In this document: positions 1-6,687 of the stretch, in pieces
Position numbering within the stretch: the first letter of the stretch is position 1
Layout: each line of letters begins with the position of its first letter
DNA from: Flavobacteriales bacterium
GTDB lineage: Bacteria; Bacteroidota; Bacteroidia; Flavobacteriales_F; PHOS-HE28
Length of the DNA: 48,528 bases
Direction of reading: 5' to 3'
Assembly: GCA_020635725.1 (NCBI GenBank)
Contig: JACJZF010000016.1
Coordinates: 1-48,528 of the forward strand
Notes under the pieces: generated by a model
The model's input: the letters and a program-made list of their open reading frames with translations, nothing else
Told to the model about the DNA's origin: nothing
The model's database searches: none
Program-made: the position numbers and the translations under genes

Positions 1-467
1 TCCGCGGCGCCACCCCCGGCGCCCTGCTCATCGGCGACGACCTCCAGAAGATCGACTACCAGCTCAGCAAGTGCTGCAACCCCATCGCCGGCGACGACGT
101 CTTCGGCTTCATCACCGTGGGCGAGGGCATCAAGATCCACCGCGTGAACTGCCCCAACGCCGTGCAGCTCATGAGCAACTTCGCCTACCGCATCGTGAAG
201 GCGCGCTGGAAGGGCAAGGAGAACATCGAGTTCCTGGCCGGCATCACCTTCAGCGGCATCGACGATGTGGGCCTGGTGAACAAGATCACCACCATCATCA
301 GCCACGAGCACAACGTGAACATGCGCGCCATCAGCTTCGAGAGCCACGACGGCATCTTCGAGGGCAAGGTGATGGCCTTCGTGCACGACACCGACCACCT
401 CAACGCCCTCATCGAGAAGCTGAAACGGGTGCGCGGCGTGCGCAACGTGGAACGGGTGGACCACTGA
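1..467 (+). CDS. RelA/SpoT-family (p)ppGpp synthetase/hydrolase, C-terminal end (partial)
   Basis: The frame is open from base 3 to the TGA at 465-467, so only the last ~154 residues are present; the enzyme core lies to the left of the window. The visible part has the conserved Cys-Cys segment (SKCCNPIAGDDVFGFITVG) followed by GEGIKIHRVNCPN, typical of the conserved-cysteine/zinc-finger region of long RelA/SpoT homologues, and then a C-terminal ACT domain (FLAGITFSGIDDVGLVNKIT onward). These regulatory domains contact the ribosome and tune ppGpp synthesis against hydrolysis. The family assignment rests on these motifs. Whether the protein is bifunctional cannot be seen, because the HD and synthetase domains are outside the window. 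Confidence 0.9.
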   Translation, partial: RGATPGALLIGDDLQKIDYQLSKCCNPIAGDDVFGFITVGEGIKIHRVNCPNAVQLMSNFAYRIVKARWKGKENIEFLAGITFSGIDDVGLVNKITTIISHEHNVNMRAISFESHDGIFEGKVMAFVHDTDHLNALIEKLKRVRGVRNVERVDH

Positions 468-487
468 GCCCCGATCGGGCCGGCGCC

Positions 488-495
488 TATCTTCG
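488..495 (+). promoter_or_regulatory. -7 promoter box TATCTTCG for tRNA-Arg
   Basis: TATCTTCG matches the TAnnTT(T/C)G box seen before many genes here and ends 10 nt before the first base of the tRNA. No clear -33 TTG is visible. Confidence 0.5.
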
Positions 496-505
496 CGGCC
501 CAACC

Positions 506-579
506 GGCCCCGTAGTTCAATTGGATAGAATGACAGATTCCGGTTCTGTTGGTTGGGGGTTCGAATCCCTCCGGGGTCA
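506..579 (+). tRNA. tRNA-Arg (anticodon CCG)
   Basis: Cloverleaf of 74 nt without encoded CCA. The acceptor stem GGCCCCG pairs with CGGGGTC, with one G-T pair, and the discriminator is A579. The anticodon arm is ACAGA-TTCCGGT-TCTGT, giving anticodon CCG, which reads CGG arginine codons. The T arm is GGGGGTTCGAATCCCTC-like. A strong hairpin terminator follows directly. Confidence 0.95.
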
Positions 580-582
580 CTG

Positions 583-614
583 AGCGGCCCGCCGAATGGC
601 GGGCCGCTCCTTTT
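583..614 (+). terminator. Intrinsic terminator after tRNA-Arg
   Basis: The perfect 11-bp stem AGCGGCCCGCC / GGCGGGCCGCT has loop GAAT (594-597) and is followed by CCTTTT. The core CCCGCCGAATGGCGGG recurs exactly after tRNA-Pro at 8819-8834 and in the repeat at 9111-9126. Confidence 0.85.
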
Positions 615-619
615 CGCTC

Positions 620-985
620 ATGCGCATCGACAAATTCCTCTGGTGCGTGCGCCTGTTCAAGACGCGCAGCCTGGCCACCGAGGCCGTGCGTCGCGAGCAG
701 GTCCACCTGAACGGCCGCGTGGTGAAGGCCTCCGCGGAGCTGAAGCCCGGCGACCTCATCGCCCTGCGCGAACCGCCGATCTGGCGCAGCTGGGAGATCC
801 TCTCCATCCCCGCATCGCGCGTGGGTGCCAAATTGGTCCCCGGTCTCCTCGCGGAGCGCACCTCCTTCGAGGACCTGGAGCGCGCGGAAATCGCCCGCAT
901 GGCCAAGGCGCATGACCGATCGCCCGGCGAGGGCCGGCCCACCAAGCGCGACCGCCGCGCCATGGACCGGTTCCGGGAGGAGTAG
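620..985 (+). CDS. Hsp15-like S4-domain RNA-binding protein
   Basis: The protein is 121 aa. An S4 RNA-binding domain fills residues ~1-60 (MRIDKFLWCVRLFKTRS, then HLNGRVVKASAELKPGDLI), followed by a basic C-terminal tail rich in Arg, Lys and Asp. This layout and length match the Hsp15/HslR family, which binds 50S subunits carrying stalled nascent chains; that role is known from the family, not shown here. An in-frame ATG at 596 lies inside the tRNA-Arg terminator stem, so the ATG at 620, where the S4 domain begins, is preferred. No Shine-Dalgarno sequence is visible. The next gene on this strand starts 112 bp downstream. Confidence 0.85.
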   Translation: MRIDKFLWCVRLFKTRSLATEAVRREQVHLNGRVVKASAELKPGDLIALREPPIWRSWEILSIPASRVGAKLVPGLLAERTSFEDLERAEIARMAKAHDRSPGEGRPTKRDRRAMDRFREE

Positions 986-1067
986 CTGTTCGTCCCGCCG
1001 CCAACAGCCCGTCACGCCACTTAACGTTCTTTCAAGGGCCTTAACATCCGCTGCATGGTGCCGCGGA

Positions 1068-1075
1068 TAGTTTCA
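1068..1075 (+). promoter_or_regulatory. -7 promoter box TAGTTTCA
   Basis: TAGTTTCA is a near match to TAnnTT(T/C)G, 22 nt before the ATG at 1098. Confidence 0.4.
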
Positions 1076-1097
1076 CGCCACTAAAAATCCACCGGCC

Positions 1098-2612
1098 ATG
1101 ATCACGCCATTCCTGCTTATCCCACTGGCGGCTGTGTTCCAGAGCGGCCAGCAAGAACCGCAGCTCCCGCAGCCGGAGCGTAAGGTGCGCATCGAGATCG
1201 TCACCTCGGAGAACGGAGAGACCAAGCGCACGACCAAGGAGTTCGACGCCTCCAATGAGGAGGAGATGCGCGACGCGCTGCGCCAGATGGGCGTGCTGGA
1301 GAAGATGCGCCTGCACGATGGCGAGCGCGATATCACCATCGATATCCGCGGCTTCGGCGATGACGATGCGGACGACGCGATGATGCTGCGCATGGCGCCC
1401 ATGGCGCCCGCTGCTCCGAGGGCGCCGGGCGCGCCGATGGCCATAGCCTGCGAGCCCGTGGCCTTCCTCGGTGTGAGCACTCGGAACATGGAAGAGGCTG
1501 ACCGCAAGGCACAGCGCAGCATCGTGAAGCAAGGCGCCACCGTGCTCACCGTCGAAGAAGGCAGTCCCGCGGAGAAGCTTGGCCTGAAGCCGAATGACAT
1601 CATCACCGAGCTCGACGGCAAGGCGGTGCAAGGGCCACAGGGCCTGATGGAACTGGTGCGCAAGCACAAGCCCGGCGATGAAGTGAAGCTGGTGTGGCTG
1701 CACGAAGGCCGTACCATGAAGGAGAAGGTGACCTTGGCTGAGCGGGAATCGAATGCGTTCGCCTTCAGCTTCAGCGATGGCGATGACGAAGCCCACTTCG
1801 AGTGGGATGGCGACCTAGGAGACGCGGCGGAGCTGGAGGAACTCGGTCGCATGGGTTCATGGCATTCCGAGAGCCGCGCGTTCCTGGGCGTAACGCCGAC
1901 GGATGACGACGACGATGCCGACGGCGTGCTGATCGGCAGCGTCGAAGAAGGGAGCGCGGCGGCCCGCATGGGAATCCGGTCTGGCGACCGGATCGTGATG
2001 ATCGACGGCGAGGAACTGGCCGATTTCGCCCAGCTGGCCGCGGTGATCCGGGACAAGAAGCCCGGCGATGAGGTGCAGGTGGAATTGGAGCGCGAGGGCG
2101 AGCGCATGAGCGTGAGTGGCGCCTTGGGCGAACGCAAGGACCATGTGTTCTTCCGTGGCCAGTTGTTCATGGACCCGGAGGACCGCGAGCAATTCCGTCG
2201 CGACATGGATCAGCTGCGCAAGGAGATGGATGAGCTGCGGCGTGAACTGGGCCACGGCCTGAAGCGCGAGGTGCGGATCAGCATCGAGACACGCACGCTG
2301 AATGATGAGGAGAAGGCCCTGCTGCGCGGCAAGGGCGTTGCGGTGGACAATGAGCTGCAGCTCGAAGGGCTAACCGCCTTCCCCAACCCGAGCAACGGTT
2401 TCTACCGCCTGCAATTCGAGGTGCCCGAGCGCGGCGACCTTGCGGTGGATGTGCACAATGCCCAAGGCGAGCGTGTGTACCAAGAGCGCATCGTGGGCTT
2501 CAAGGGACGCTACGAGCGCACCTTGGACCTGAGCGACCTGAGCAGCGGCAGCTATTACCTGGTGATCACGCAGGGCGGCCGCACCGCTACGACGAAACTG
2601 GTGAAAGAGTGA
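1098..2612 (+). CDS. Two-PDZ-domain protein with T9SS C-terminal sorting domain
   Basis: The protein is 504 aa. A hydrophobic N-terminus (MITPFLLIPLAAVF) looks like a signal peptide. An acidic stretch and a Met/Ala/Pro-rich linker (~88-116) precede PDZ domain 1 (~121-213: FLGVS, GSPAEKLGLKPNDIITELDG) and PDZ domain 2 (~261-342: FLGVTP, GSAAARMGIRSGDRIVMIDG). A charged coiled-coil-like stretch (~360-388) follows. The C-terminus (~425-504, FPNPSNGFYRLQF to SSGSYYLVITQGG) is a typical T9SS type A sorting domain, so the mature protein is probably exported and surface-attached or released. No trypsin-like protease domain is present, so it is not a DegP/HtrA enzyme; PDZ domains suggest binding of exposed peptide ends. 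Its partner is unknown. Confidence 0.85.
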   Translation: MITPFLLIPLAAVFQSGQQEPQLPQPERKVRIEIVTSENGETKRTTKEFDASNEEEMRDALRQMGVLEKMRLHDGERDITIDIRGFGDDDADDAMMLRMAPMAPAAPRAPGAPMAIACEPVAFLGVSTRNMEEADRKAQRSIVKQGATVLTVEEGSPAEKLGLKPNDIITELDGKAVQGPQGLMELVRKHKPGDEVKLVWLHEGRTMKEKVTLAERESNAFAFSFSDGDDEAHFEWDGDLGDAAELEELGRMGSWHSESRAFLGVTPTDDDDDADGVLIGSVEEGSAAARMGIRSGDRIVMIDGEELADFAQLAAVIRDKKPGDEVQVELEREGERMSVSGALGERKDHVFFRGQLFMDPEDREQFRRDMDQLRKEMDELRRELGHGLKREVRISIETRTLNDEEKALLRGKGVAVDNELQLEGLTAFPNPSNGFYRLQFEVPERGDLAVDVHNAQGERVYQERIVGFKGRYERTLDLSDLSSGSYYLVITQGGRTATTKLVKE

Positions 2613-2652
2613 GGCGCGAGCCTCACCGGTAGGAAGGGCCGCGAGGCCCTTC
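2609..2652 (+). terminator. Tandem hairpins between PDZ and holin-family genes
   Basis: There are two consecutive GCGA-loop hairpins: GTGAGGC/GCCTCAC (2609-2626, overlapping the stop codon) and GAAGGGCC/GGCCCTTC (2633-2652). The second is followed by TTACATTT, which also contains the -7 box of the next gene. Confidence 0.65.
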
Positions 2653-2653
2653 T

Positions 2654-2661
2654 TACATTTC
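2654..2661 (+). promoter_or_regulatory. -7 promoter box TACATTTC
   Basis: TACATTTC ends 4 nt before the ATG at 2666 and starts 1 nt after the terminator stem. Any transcript from it would be nearly leaderless. Confidence 0.45.
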
Positions 2662-2665
2662 AGGC

Positions 2666-3040
2666 ATGAACGCGCTCCTGAAACTGCTCATCGGAACCAT
2701 CGCCGTGCTGGTGGCGGACCTGCTGCTGCGCGGCGTATCGCTCGGCGACATGGACACCGTGAATGGCGTGCTCACCGCGATCCTCACCGCGGCCGTGCTC
2801 GCCCTGCTCAACGCCTTCCTGAAGCCGATCCTGGTGCTCTTCACGCTGCCGATCACGATCTTCACCCTGGGGCTCTTCCTGCTGGTGATCAACGCGGGCC
2901 TTGTGATGCTCGCGGCCAAGCTGGTGCCCGGCTTCCACGTGGACAGCTTCTGGTGGGCGCTCGGGTTCAGCCTGGTGCTCTCCGTGGTGCAAGGCTTCCT
3001 GCAAGGCCTCGACCGCAAACGGCCCGAGGAGCAGCGCTGA
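2666..3040 (+). CDS. Phage-holin-family (holin_4_2 / YvlD-like) membrane protein
   Basis: The protein is 124 aa with about four hydrophobic segments and a short charged C-terminus (DRKRPEEQR). The pattern LLNAFLKPILVLFTLPITIFTLGLF, with the conserved N-x-x-x-K-P turn before a long hydrophobic stretch, is characteristic of the small inner-membrane 'phage holin family 4' proteins common in bacterial chromosomes. Despite the name, most chromosomal members have no demonstrated lytic function and no phage gene is nearby. The stop is 2 bp before the stop of the convergent AIM24-family gene. Confidence 0.8.
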   Translation: MNALLKLLIGTIAVLVADLLLRGVSLGDMDTVNGVLTAILTAAVLALLNAFLKPILVLFTLPITIFTLGLFLLVINAGLVMLAAKLVPGFHVDSFWWALGFSLVLSVVQGFLQGLDRKRPEEQR

Positions 3041-3042
3041 GG

Positions 3043-3843
3043 TCAGTTGTCGCCGTCGAGCAGGCGGCCCAATCCGCCGAGGATGCTCCCTTCCTCCTTC
3101 CCGCGCCCACCGGCCTTCGGCGCGGCGGCGATGATGTTGTCCGCCAATCGGCTGAAGGGGAGCGACTGGATCCACACATGGCCCGGCCCGCGCAGGTGAG
3201 CGAAGAAGAGCCCTTCACCGCCGAAGAGCGTGTTCTTGATGCCGCCCACGAACTGGATGTCGTAGTCGACGGTCTGTGTCATGGCCACCAGGCAGCCCGT
3301 GTCCACACGCAAGGTCTCACCCGCTGCCAGCTCGCGCTGCACGGTGGTGCCACCCGCGTGGATGTACACCTGGCCATCGCCCTCGAGCTTCTGCATGATG
3401 AAGCCCTCACCGCCGAAGAGTCCCACGCCCAAACGCTTCTGGAACGCGATGCCGATGCTCACGCCCTTCGCCGCGCACAGGAAACTGTCCTTCTGGCAGA
3501 TCAAGCGGCCCTGGAAATCGAGCAGGTCGAGCGGCATGATCTTGCCCGGGTAGGCCGCCGCGAACCAGGCCGTGCGGCGCGTGCCCCACACGTTGGTGTA
3601 GGTGGTCATGAAGAGGCTCTCGCCCGTGAGCACGCGCTTGCCCGCGCCCCAGAGCTTGTCCAGGAACCCCTGCTCCTTCCCATCGCCGCTGCCGAAGATG
3701 GTCTTCATCTCGATGCCGTCGTCCATCATCATCAAGGTGCCGGCCTCGGCGATCACCGTTTCTCCGGGATCGAGCGTGATCTCCACGCATTGCATGTCGT
3801 CGCCTACGATGCGGTGGTCGAGTTCGTGGGAGGTGCGGGCCAT
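3043..3843 (-). CDS. AIM24 / TIGR00266 family protein
   Basis: The protein is 266 aa. Features of the AIM24 family (TIGR00266) are: an N-terminal CVEITLDPGETVIAEAGTLM, repeated glycine-rich beta strands, GSGDGKEQGFLDKLWGAGKR, LTGESLFMTTYTN, GVGLFGGEGFIMQKLEGDG and a second FGGEGLFFAHLRGPG. The fold is a trimeric beta barrel. Bacterial function is unknown; the eukaryotic namesake is mitochondrial. The open frame extends upstream to 4026, into the divergent E1 gene. The ATG at 3843 is chosen because the family homology begins there and a TAGCTTTG box lies 20 nt upstream. The C-terminus is Gly/Lys-rich and low-complexity. Confidence 0.85.
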   Translation of the reverse strand: MARTSHELDHRIVGDDMQCVEITLDPGETVIAEAGTLMMMDDGIEMKTIFGSGDGKEQGFLDKLWGAGKRVLTGESLFMTTYTNVWGTRRTAWFAAAYPGKIMPLDLLDFQGRLICQKDSFLCAAKGVSIGIAFQKRLGVGLFGGEGFIMQKLEGDGQVYIHAGGTTVQRELAAGETLRVDTGCLVAMTQTVDYDIQFVGGIKNTLFGGEGLFFAHLRGPGHVWIQSLPFSRLADNIIAAAPKAGGRGKEEGSILGGLGRLLDGDN

Positions 3844-3863
3844 TTCCTGGGGATTGATGCGGG

Positions 3864-3871
3864 CAAAGCTA
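3864..3871 (-). promoter_or_regulatory. -7 promoter box TAGCTTTG for the AIM24-family gene
   Basis: On the minus strand TAGCTTTG is an exact TAnnTTTG, 20 nt upstream of the ATG at 3843. It supports that start over the longer open frame. Confidence 0.55.
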
Positions 3872-3931
3872 TCGGCGCGCTGAGCCGGTGCTGCGCCGCC
3901 CATCCTGTACTTTAGCCGCTCACCGTACGCC

Positions 3932-6046
3932 ATGGCCATCACCGCAGCGAAGAAGGACCTCCGCACCAGCACCGCCCCCGACCAAGACACCCTGCTGCGC
4001 GCGTGGGAGCTCCTGTGCACCGCCAAGGCGATGACGGAGATCTACGAGGCCAACTTCAAGCTCACGAGCAAGTACGTGCACGCCACCAGCCGCGGGCACG
4101 AAGCCATCCAGCTGGCGCTTGGCATGCAGCTGAAGCCGCAGGATTTCGTGGCGCCTTATTACCGTGACGACAGCATCCTGCTGGGCATGGGCATGGAGCC
4201 GTATGAAGTGATGCTGCAGCTGTTGGCCAAGCGCGATGATCCCTTCAGCGGCGGCCGCACCTATTACGGCCATCCGAGCCTGCGTCGCGAGGGCATGCCG
4301 CGCATCCCGCACCAGAGCAGCGCCACGGGCATGCAGGCCATTCCCACCACGGGCATCGCCATGGGCCTCTGGTACAAGGAGCAGGCAGGCGTCGCGCATG
4401 ACCTGAACGGGGGATCGGGCAGCGACGCGCCGATCGTGGTCTGCTCCATCGGCGACGCGGCCATCACCGAAGGCGAGGTGGCGGAGGCCTTCCAGATGGC
4501 GGTGCTGAAGAAGCTCCCCATCATCTACCTCGTGCAGGACAACGAGTGGGACATCAGCGCCAGCGCCGATGAGATCCGCGTGGGCGATGCGAGCGATTAC
4601 GCGAAAGGCTTCAAGGGCCTCGAGGTGCGACAGGTCGATGGCGCCGACTTCATCGCGAGCTATGCCACGCTCAACGAGGTGATCGGCCTGGTGCGCAAGG
4701 AGCGCCGACCCTTCCTGGTGCATGCGAAGGTGCCGCTGCTCAACCACCACACGAGTGGCGTTCGCATGGAGTTCTACCGCAGCGAGGAGAACCTGGCGGA
4801 GCATCGCCGGCGCGACCCCTACCCGCGCTTCTTCCAGCAATGCCTGGACAATCGCCTGCAGATCGACGGGCTGAAGCAGGTCGAGCAGAAGGCCATCGCG
4901 AAGGTGAAGGCCGATTTCGATCGCGCATGCGCCGCCGATGACCCCATGCCAGAGGATCTGACCACGCACATCTTCGCGCCGACACCGGTGACCGAGGAGC
5001 GTGGCGATCGCGCGCCCCAGGACCGCCAGCCCACCGTGATGGTGGACAGCGCGCTCTTCGCCATCCGCGAGCTCATGCAGGCCGACCCGAACTGCCTGCT
5101 CTACGGGCAGGATGTGGGCGCGCGCTTGGGCGGCGTGTTCCGTGAGGCCGCCACGCTCGCCCGTGATTTCGGCGGGCACCGCGTCTTCAACACGCCCATC
5201 CAGGAGGCGTTCATCATCGGCAGCACCGTGGGCATGAGCGCCGCTGGGCTGAAGCCGATCGTGGAGGTGCAGTTCGCCGATTACATCTGGCCGGGCCTCA
5301 ACCAGCTCTTCACCGAGGTGGCGCGCAGCTGCTACCTCACCGTGGGCAAGTGGCCCGTGAGCTGCATCCTGCGCGTGCCCATCGGCGCATACGGCAGCGG
5401 CGGACCTTACCACAGCAGCAGCGTGGAGAGCGTGCTCTGCAACATCAAGGGCATCAAGGTGGCCTATCCCAGCACCGGCGCCGACCTCAAAGGCTTGATG
5501 AAGGCCGCGTACCACGATCCGAATCCCGTGGTGATGCTCGAGCACAAGGGCCTGTACTGGAGCAAGATCAAAGGCACCGAGGAGGCGAAGACCGTGGAGC
5601 CGAGCGCCGATTACATCATCCCCTTCGGGAAGGCGCGCATGGTGCTCGAAGCCGATGCGGACACGATCGCGAAGGGCGAGGCCGCGGTGATCGTCACCTA
5701 CGGCATGGGCGTGTACTGGGCGAAAGCCGCTGCGAAGAATCACCCGGGCCGCGTCACCATCATCGACCTGCGCACGTTGGTGCCGCTGGATGAGGAGACC
5801 ATCATGAATGCCGTGCGCGCGCATGGGCGTTGCCTGGTCGTGACGGAGGAGCAGCTCACGAATTCCTTCGCGCAGGCCCTTGCGTCGCGCATCGGCGATG
5901 CGTGCTTCGAGCAGCTCGATGCCCCTGTGCGCACGCTTGGCAGCGTGGATATGCCGGCGATCCCGCTGAACAGCACGCTGGAGGCCGCCATGATCCCCAG
6001 CGCCGAGAAGGTCAACGCCGCCCTCTCCTCTCTCCTCGCTTACTGA
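3932..6046 (+). CDS. 2-oxoacid dehydrogenase E1, fused alpha and beta subunits
   Basis: The protein is 704 aa. Residues ~20-345 are the E1-alpha (TPP-binding) part, with YYRDD at 76-80, HQSSATGMQ and the thiamine diphosphate motif GDAAITEGE (174-182) ending near N204. The usual third residue of this motif is Gly (GDG); here it is Ala. Residues ~365-704 are the E1-beta transketolase-like part (LYGQDVG, FNTPIQEAFIIGSTVGMSAAGLKPIVEVQFADYIWP cut into the usual blocks, then a C-terminal domain with VTEEQ). Fused E1 components of the branched-chain/2-oxoisovalerate dehydrogenase type are common in Bacteroidota and decarboxylate 2-oxoacids, handing the acyl group to E2. No E2 or E3 gene is in the window, so the exact substrate is unproven. 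A serine hydrolase gene follows after 2 bp. Confidence 0.9.
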   Translation: MAITAAKKDLRTSTAPDQDTLLRAWELLCTAKAMTEIYEANFKLTSKYVHATSRGHEAIQLALGMQLKPQDFVAPYYRDDSILLGMGMEPYEVMLQLLAKRDDPFSGGRTYYGHPSLRREGMPRIPHQSSATGMQAIPTTGIAMGLWYKEQAGVAHDLNGGSGSDAPIVVCSIGDAAITEGEVAEAFQMAVLKKLPIIYLVQDNEWDISASADEIRVGDASDYAKGFKGLEVRQVDGADFIASYATLNEVIGLVRKERRPFLVHAKVPLLNHHTSGVRMEFYRSEENLAEHRRRDPYPRFFQQCLDNRLQIDGLKQVEQKAIAKVKADFDRACAADDPMPEDLTTHIFAPTPVTEERGDRAPQDRQPTVMVDSALFAIRELMQADPNCLLYGQDVGARLGGVFREAATLARDFGGHRVFNTPIQEAFIIGSTVGMSAAGLKPIVEVQFADYIWPGLNQLFTEVARSCYLTVGKWPVSCILRVPIGAYGSGGPYHSSSVESVLCNIKGIKVAYPSTGADLKGLMKAAYHDPNPVVMLEHKGLYWSKIKGTEEAKTVEPSADYIIPFGKARMVLEADADTIAKGEAAVIVTYGMGVYWAKAAAKNHPGRVTIIDLRTLVPLDEETIMNAVRAHGRCLVVTEEQLTNSFAQALASRIGDACFEQLDAPVRTLGSVDMPAIPLNSTLEAAMIPSAEKVNAALSSLLAY

Positions 6047-6048
6047 AC

Positions 6049-6687
6049 GTGGAAGAGCGCCACATCCGGGTGCCCCGCACCGCGCGCTACCATGTGCTCG
6101 GCGATGTGGCCAAGGCCTCCGAGATCTGGGTCGTGGTGCACGGCTATGGCCAGCTGGCGCGCTACTTCCTGAATCACTTCAAAGGACTGGAGGAGCACCG
6201 TTGCATCGTTGCGCCGGAAGGACTGAGCCGCTTCTACTTGGATGAGGCCCATACACGTGTTGGCGCCACCTGGATGACGCGAGAAGACCGCCTGCACGAG
6301 ATCGAGGATCACGTGGCCTATCTCGATGCGCTCGTCGAGCAGCTCCGGTCGCAAGCCAGGCCGGATGCATCGATCCATGCGCTCGGTTTCTCGCAAGGCG
6401 TGGCCACCGTGGCACGCTGGTCCGTTCAGGGGAGAACCGGGCTGCGGCAGCTGGTGCTCTGGGCGGGCGGCATACCTCCCGAGCTCGACCGCGAAGCGCT
6501 AGCCAAGTGGCGTGGCCTGAGGATCGACCTTGTCCTGGGCGATCAGGATGAATACGCCAGCGCGAAGGACCTGGATGCGCAGGCCGTGCGCCTCGAACAG
6601 GCAGGGGTCCATTGCTGCAAACACCTCTTCGAGGGCGGCCACAAGCTGGAGCCCGTCACCTTGCGGCGTGTGATGGGTGCCGACTGA
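6049..6687 (+). CDS. Alpha/beta-fold serine hydrolase (phospholipase/carboxylesterase-like)
   Basis: The protein is 212 aa from a GTG start placed 2 bp after the stop of the E1 gene. The reading frame is open further upstream inside E1, but homology-like sequence begins at VEERHIRVPRTARYHVLG. The catalytic triad can be placed as Ser115 in GFSQG (113-117), an Asp in GDQDEY (164-169) and His198 in GGHKL. HGYGQLARYF near residue 31 provides the oxyanion-hole region. The size and layout fit the esterase/phospholipase superfamily; the substrate is unknown. It is probably co-translated with E1. Its stop abuts the stop of the convergent M1 peptidase with no gap. Confidence 0.8.
   Translation: MEERHIRVPRTARYHVLGDVAKASEIWVVVHGYGQLARYFLNHFKGLEEHRCIVAPEGLSRFYLDEAHTRVGATWMTREDRLHEIEDHVAYLDALVEQLRSQARPDASIHALGFSQGVATVARWSVQGRTGLRQLVLWAGGIPPELDREALAKWRGLRIDLVLGDQDEYASAKDLDAQAVRLEQAGVHCCKHLFEGGHKLEPVTLRRVMGAD

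Noticed and set aside
1098..2612. DegP/HtrA protease
   Set aside because: It has two PDZ domains but no trypsin-like domain or Ser-His-Asp motif.
2666..3040. Prophage or lysis cassette suggested by the holin-family protein
   Set aside because: No endolysin, phage structural or integrase gene is nearby, and this family is widespread on chromosomes without phage.
3920..5824. 634-codon minus-strand frame opposite the E1 gene
   Set aside because: It is the antisense of a clear two-domain enzyme and has no domain or signal of its own. The same applies to the long frames opposite the TonB receptor (10342-11856), the kinase (40077-41444) and the cytochrome/membrane genes (28952-30871).
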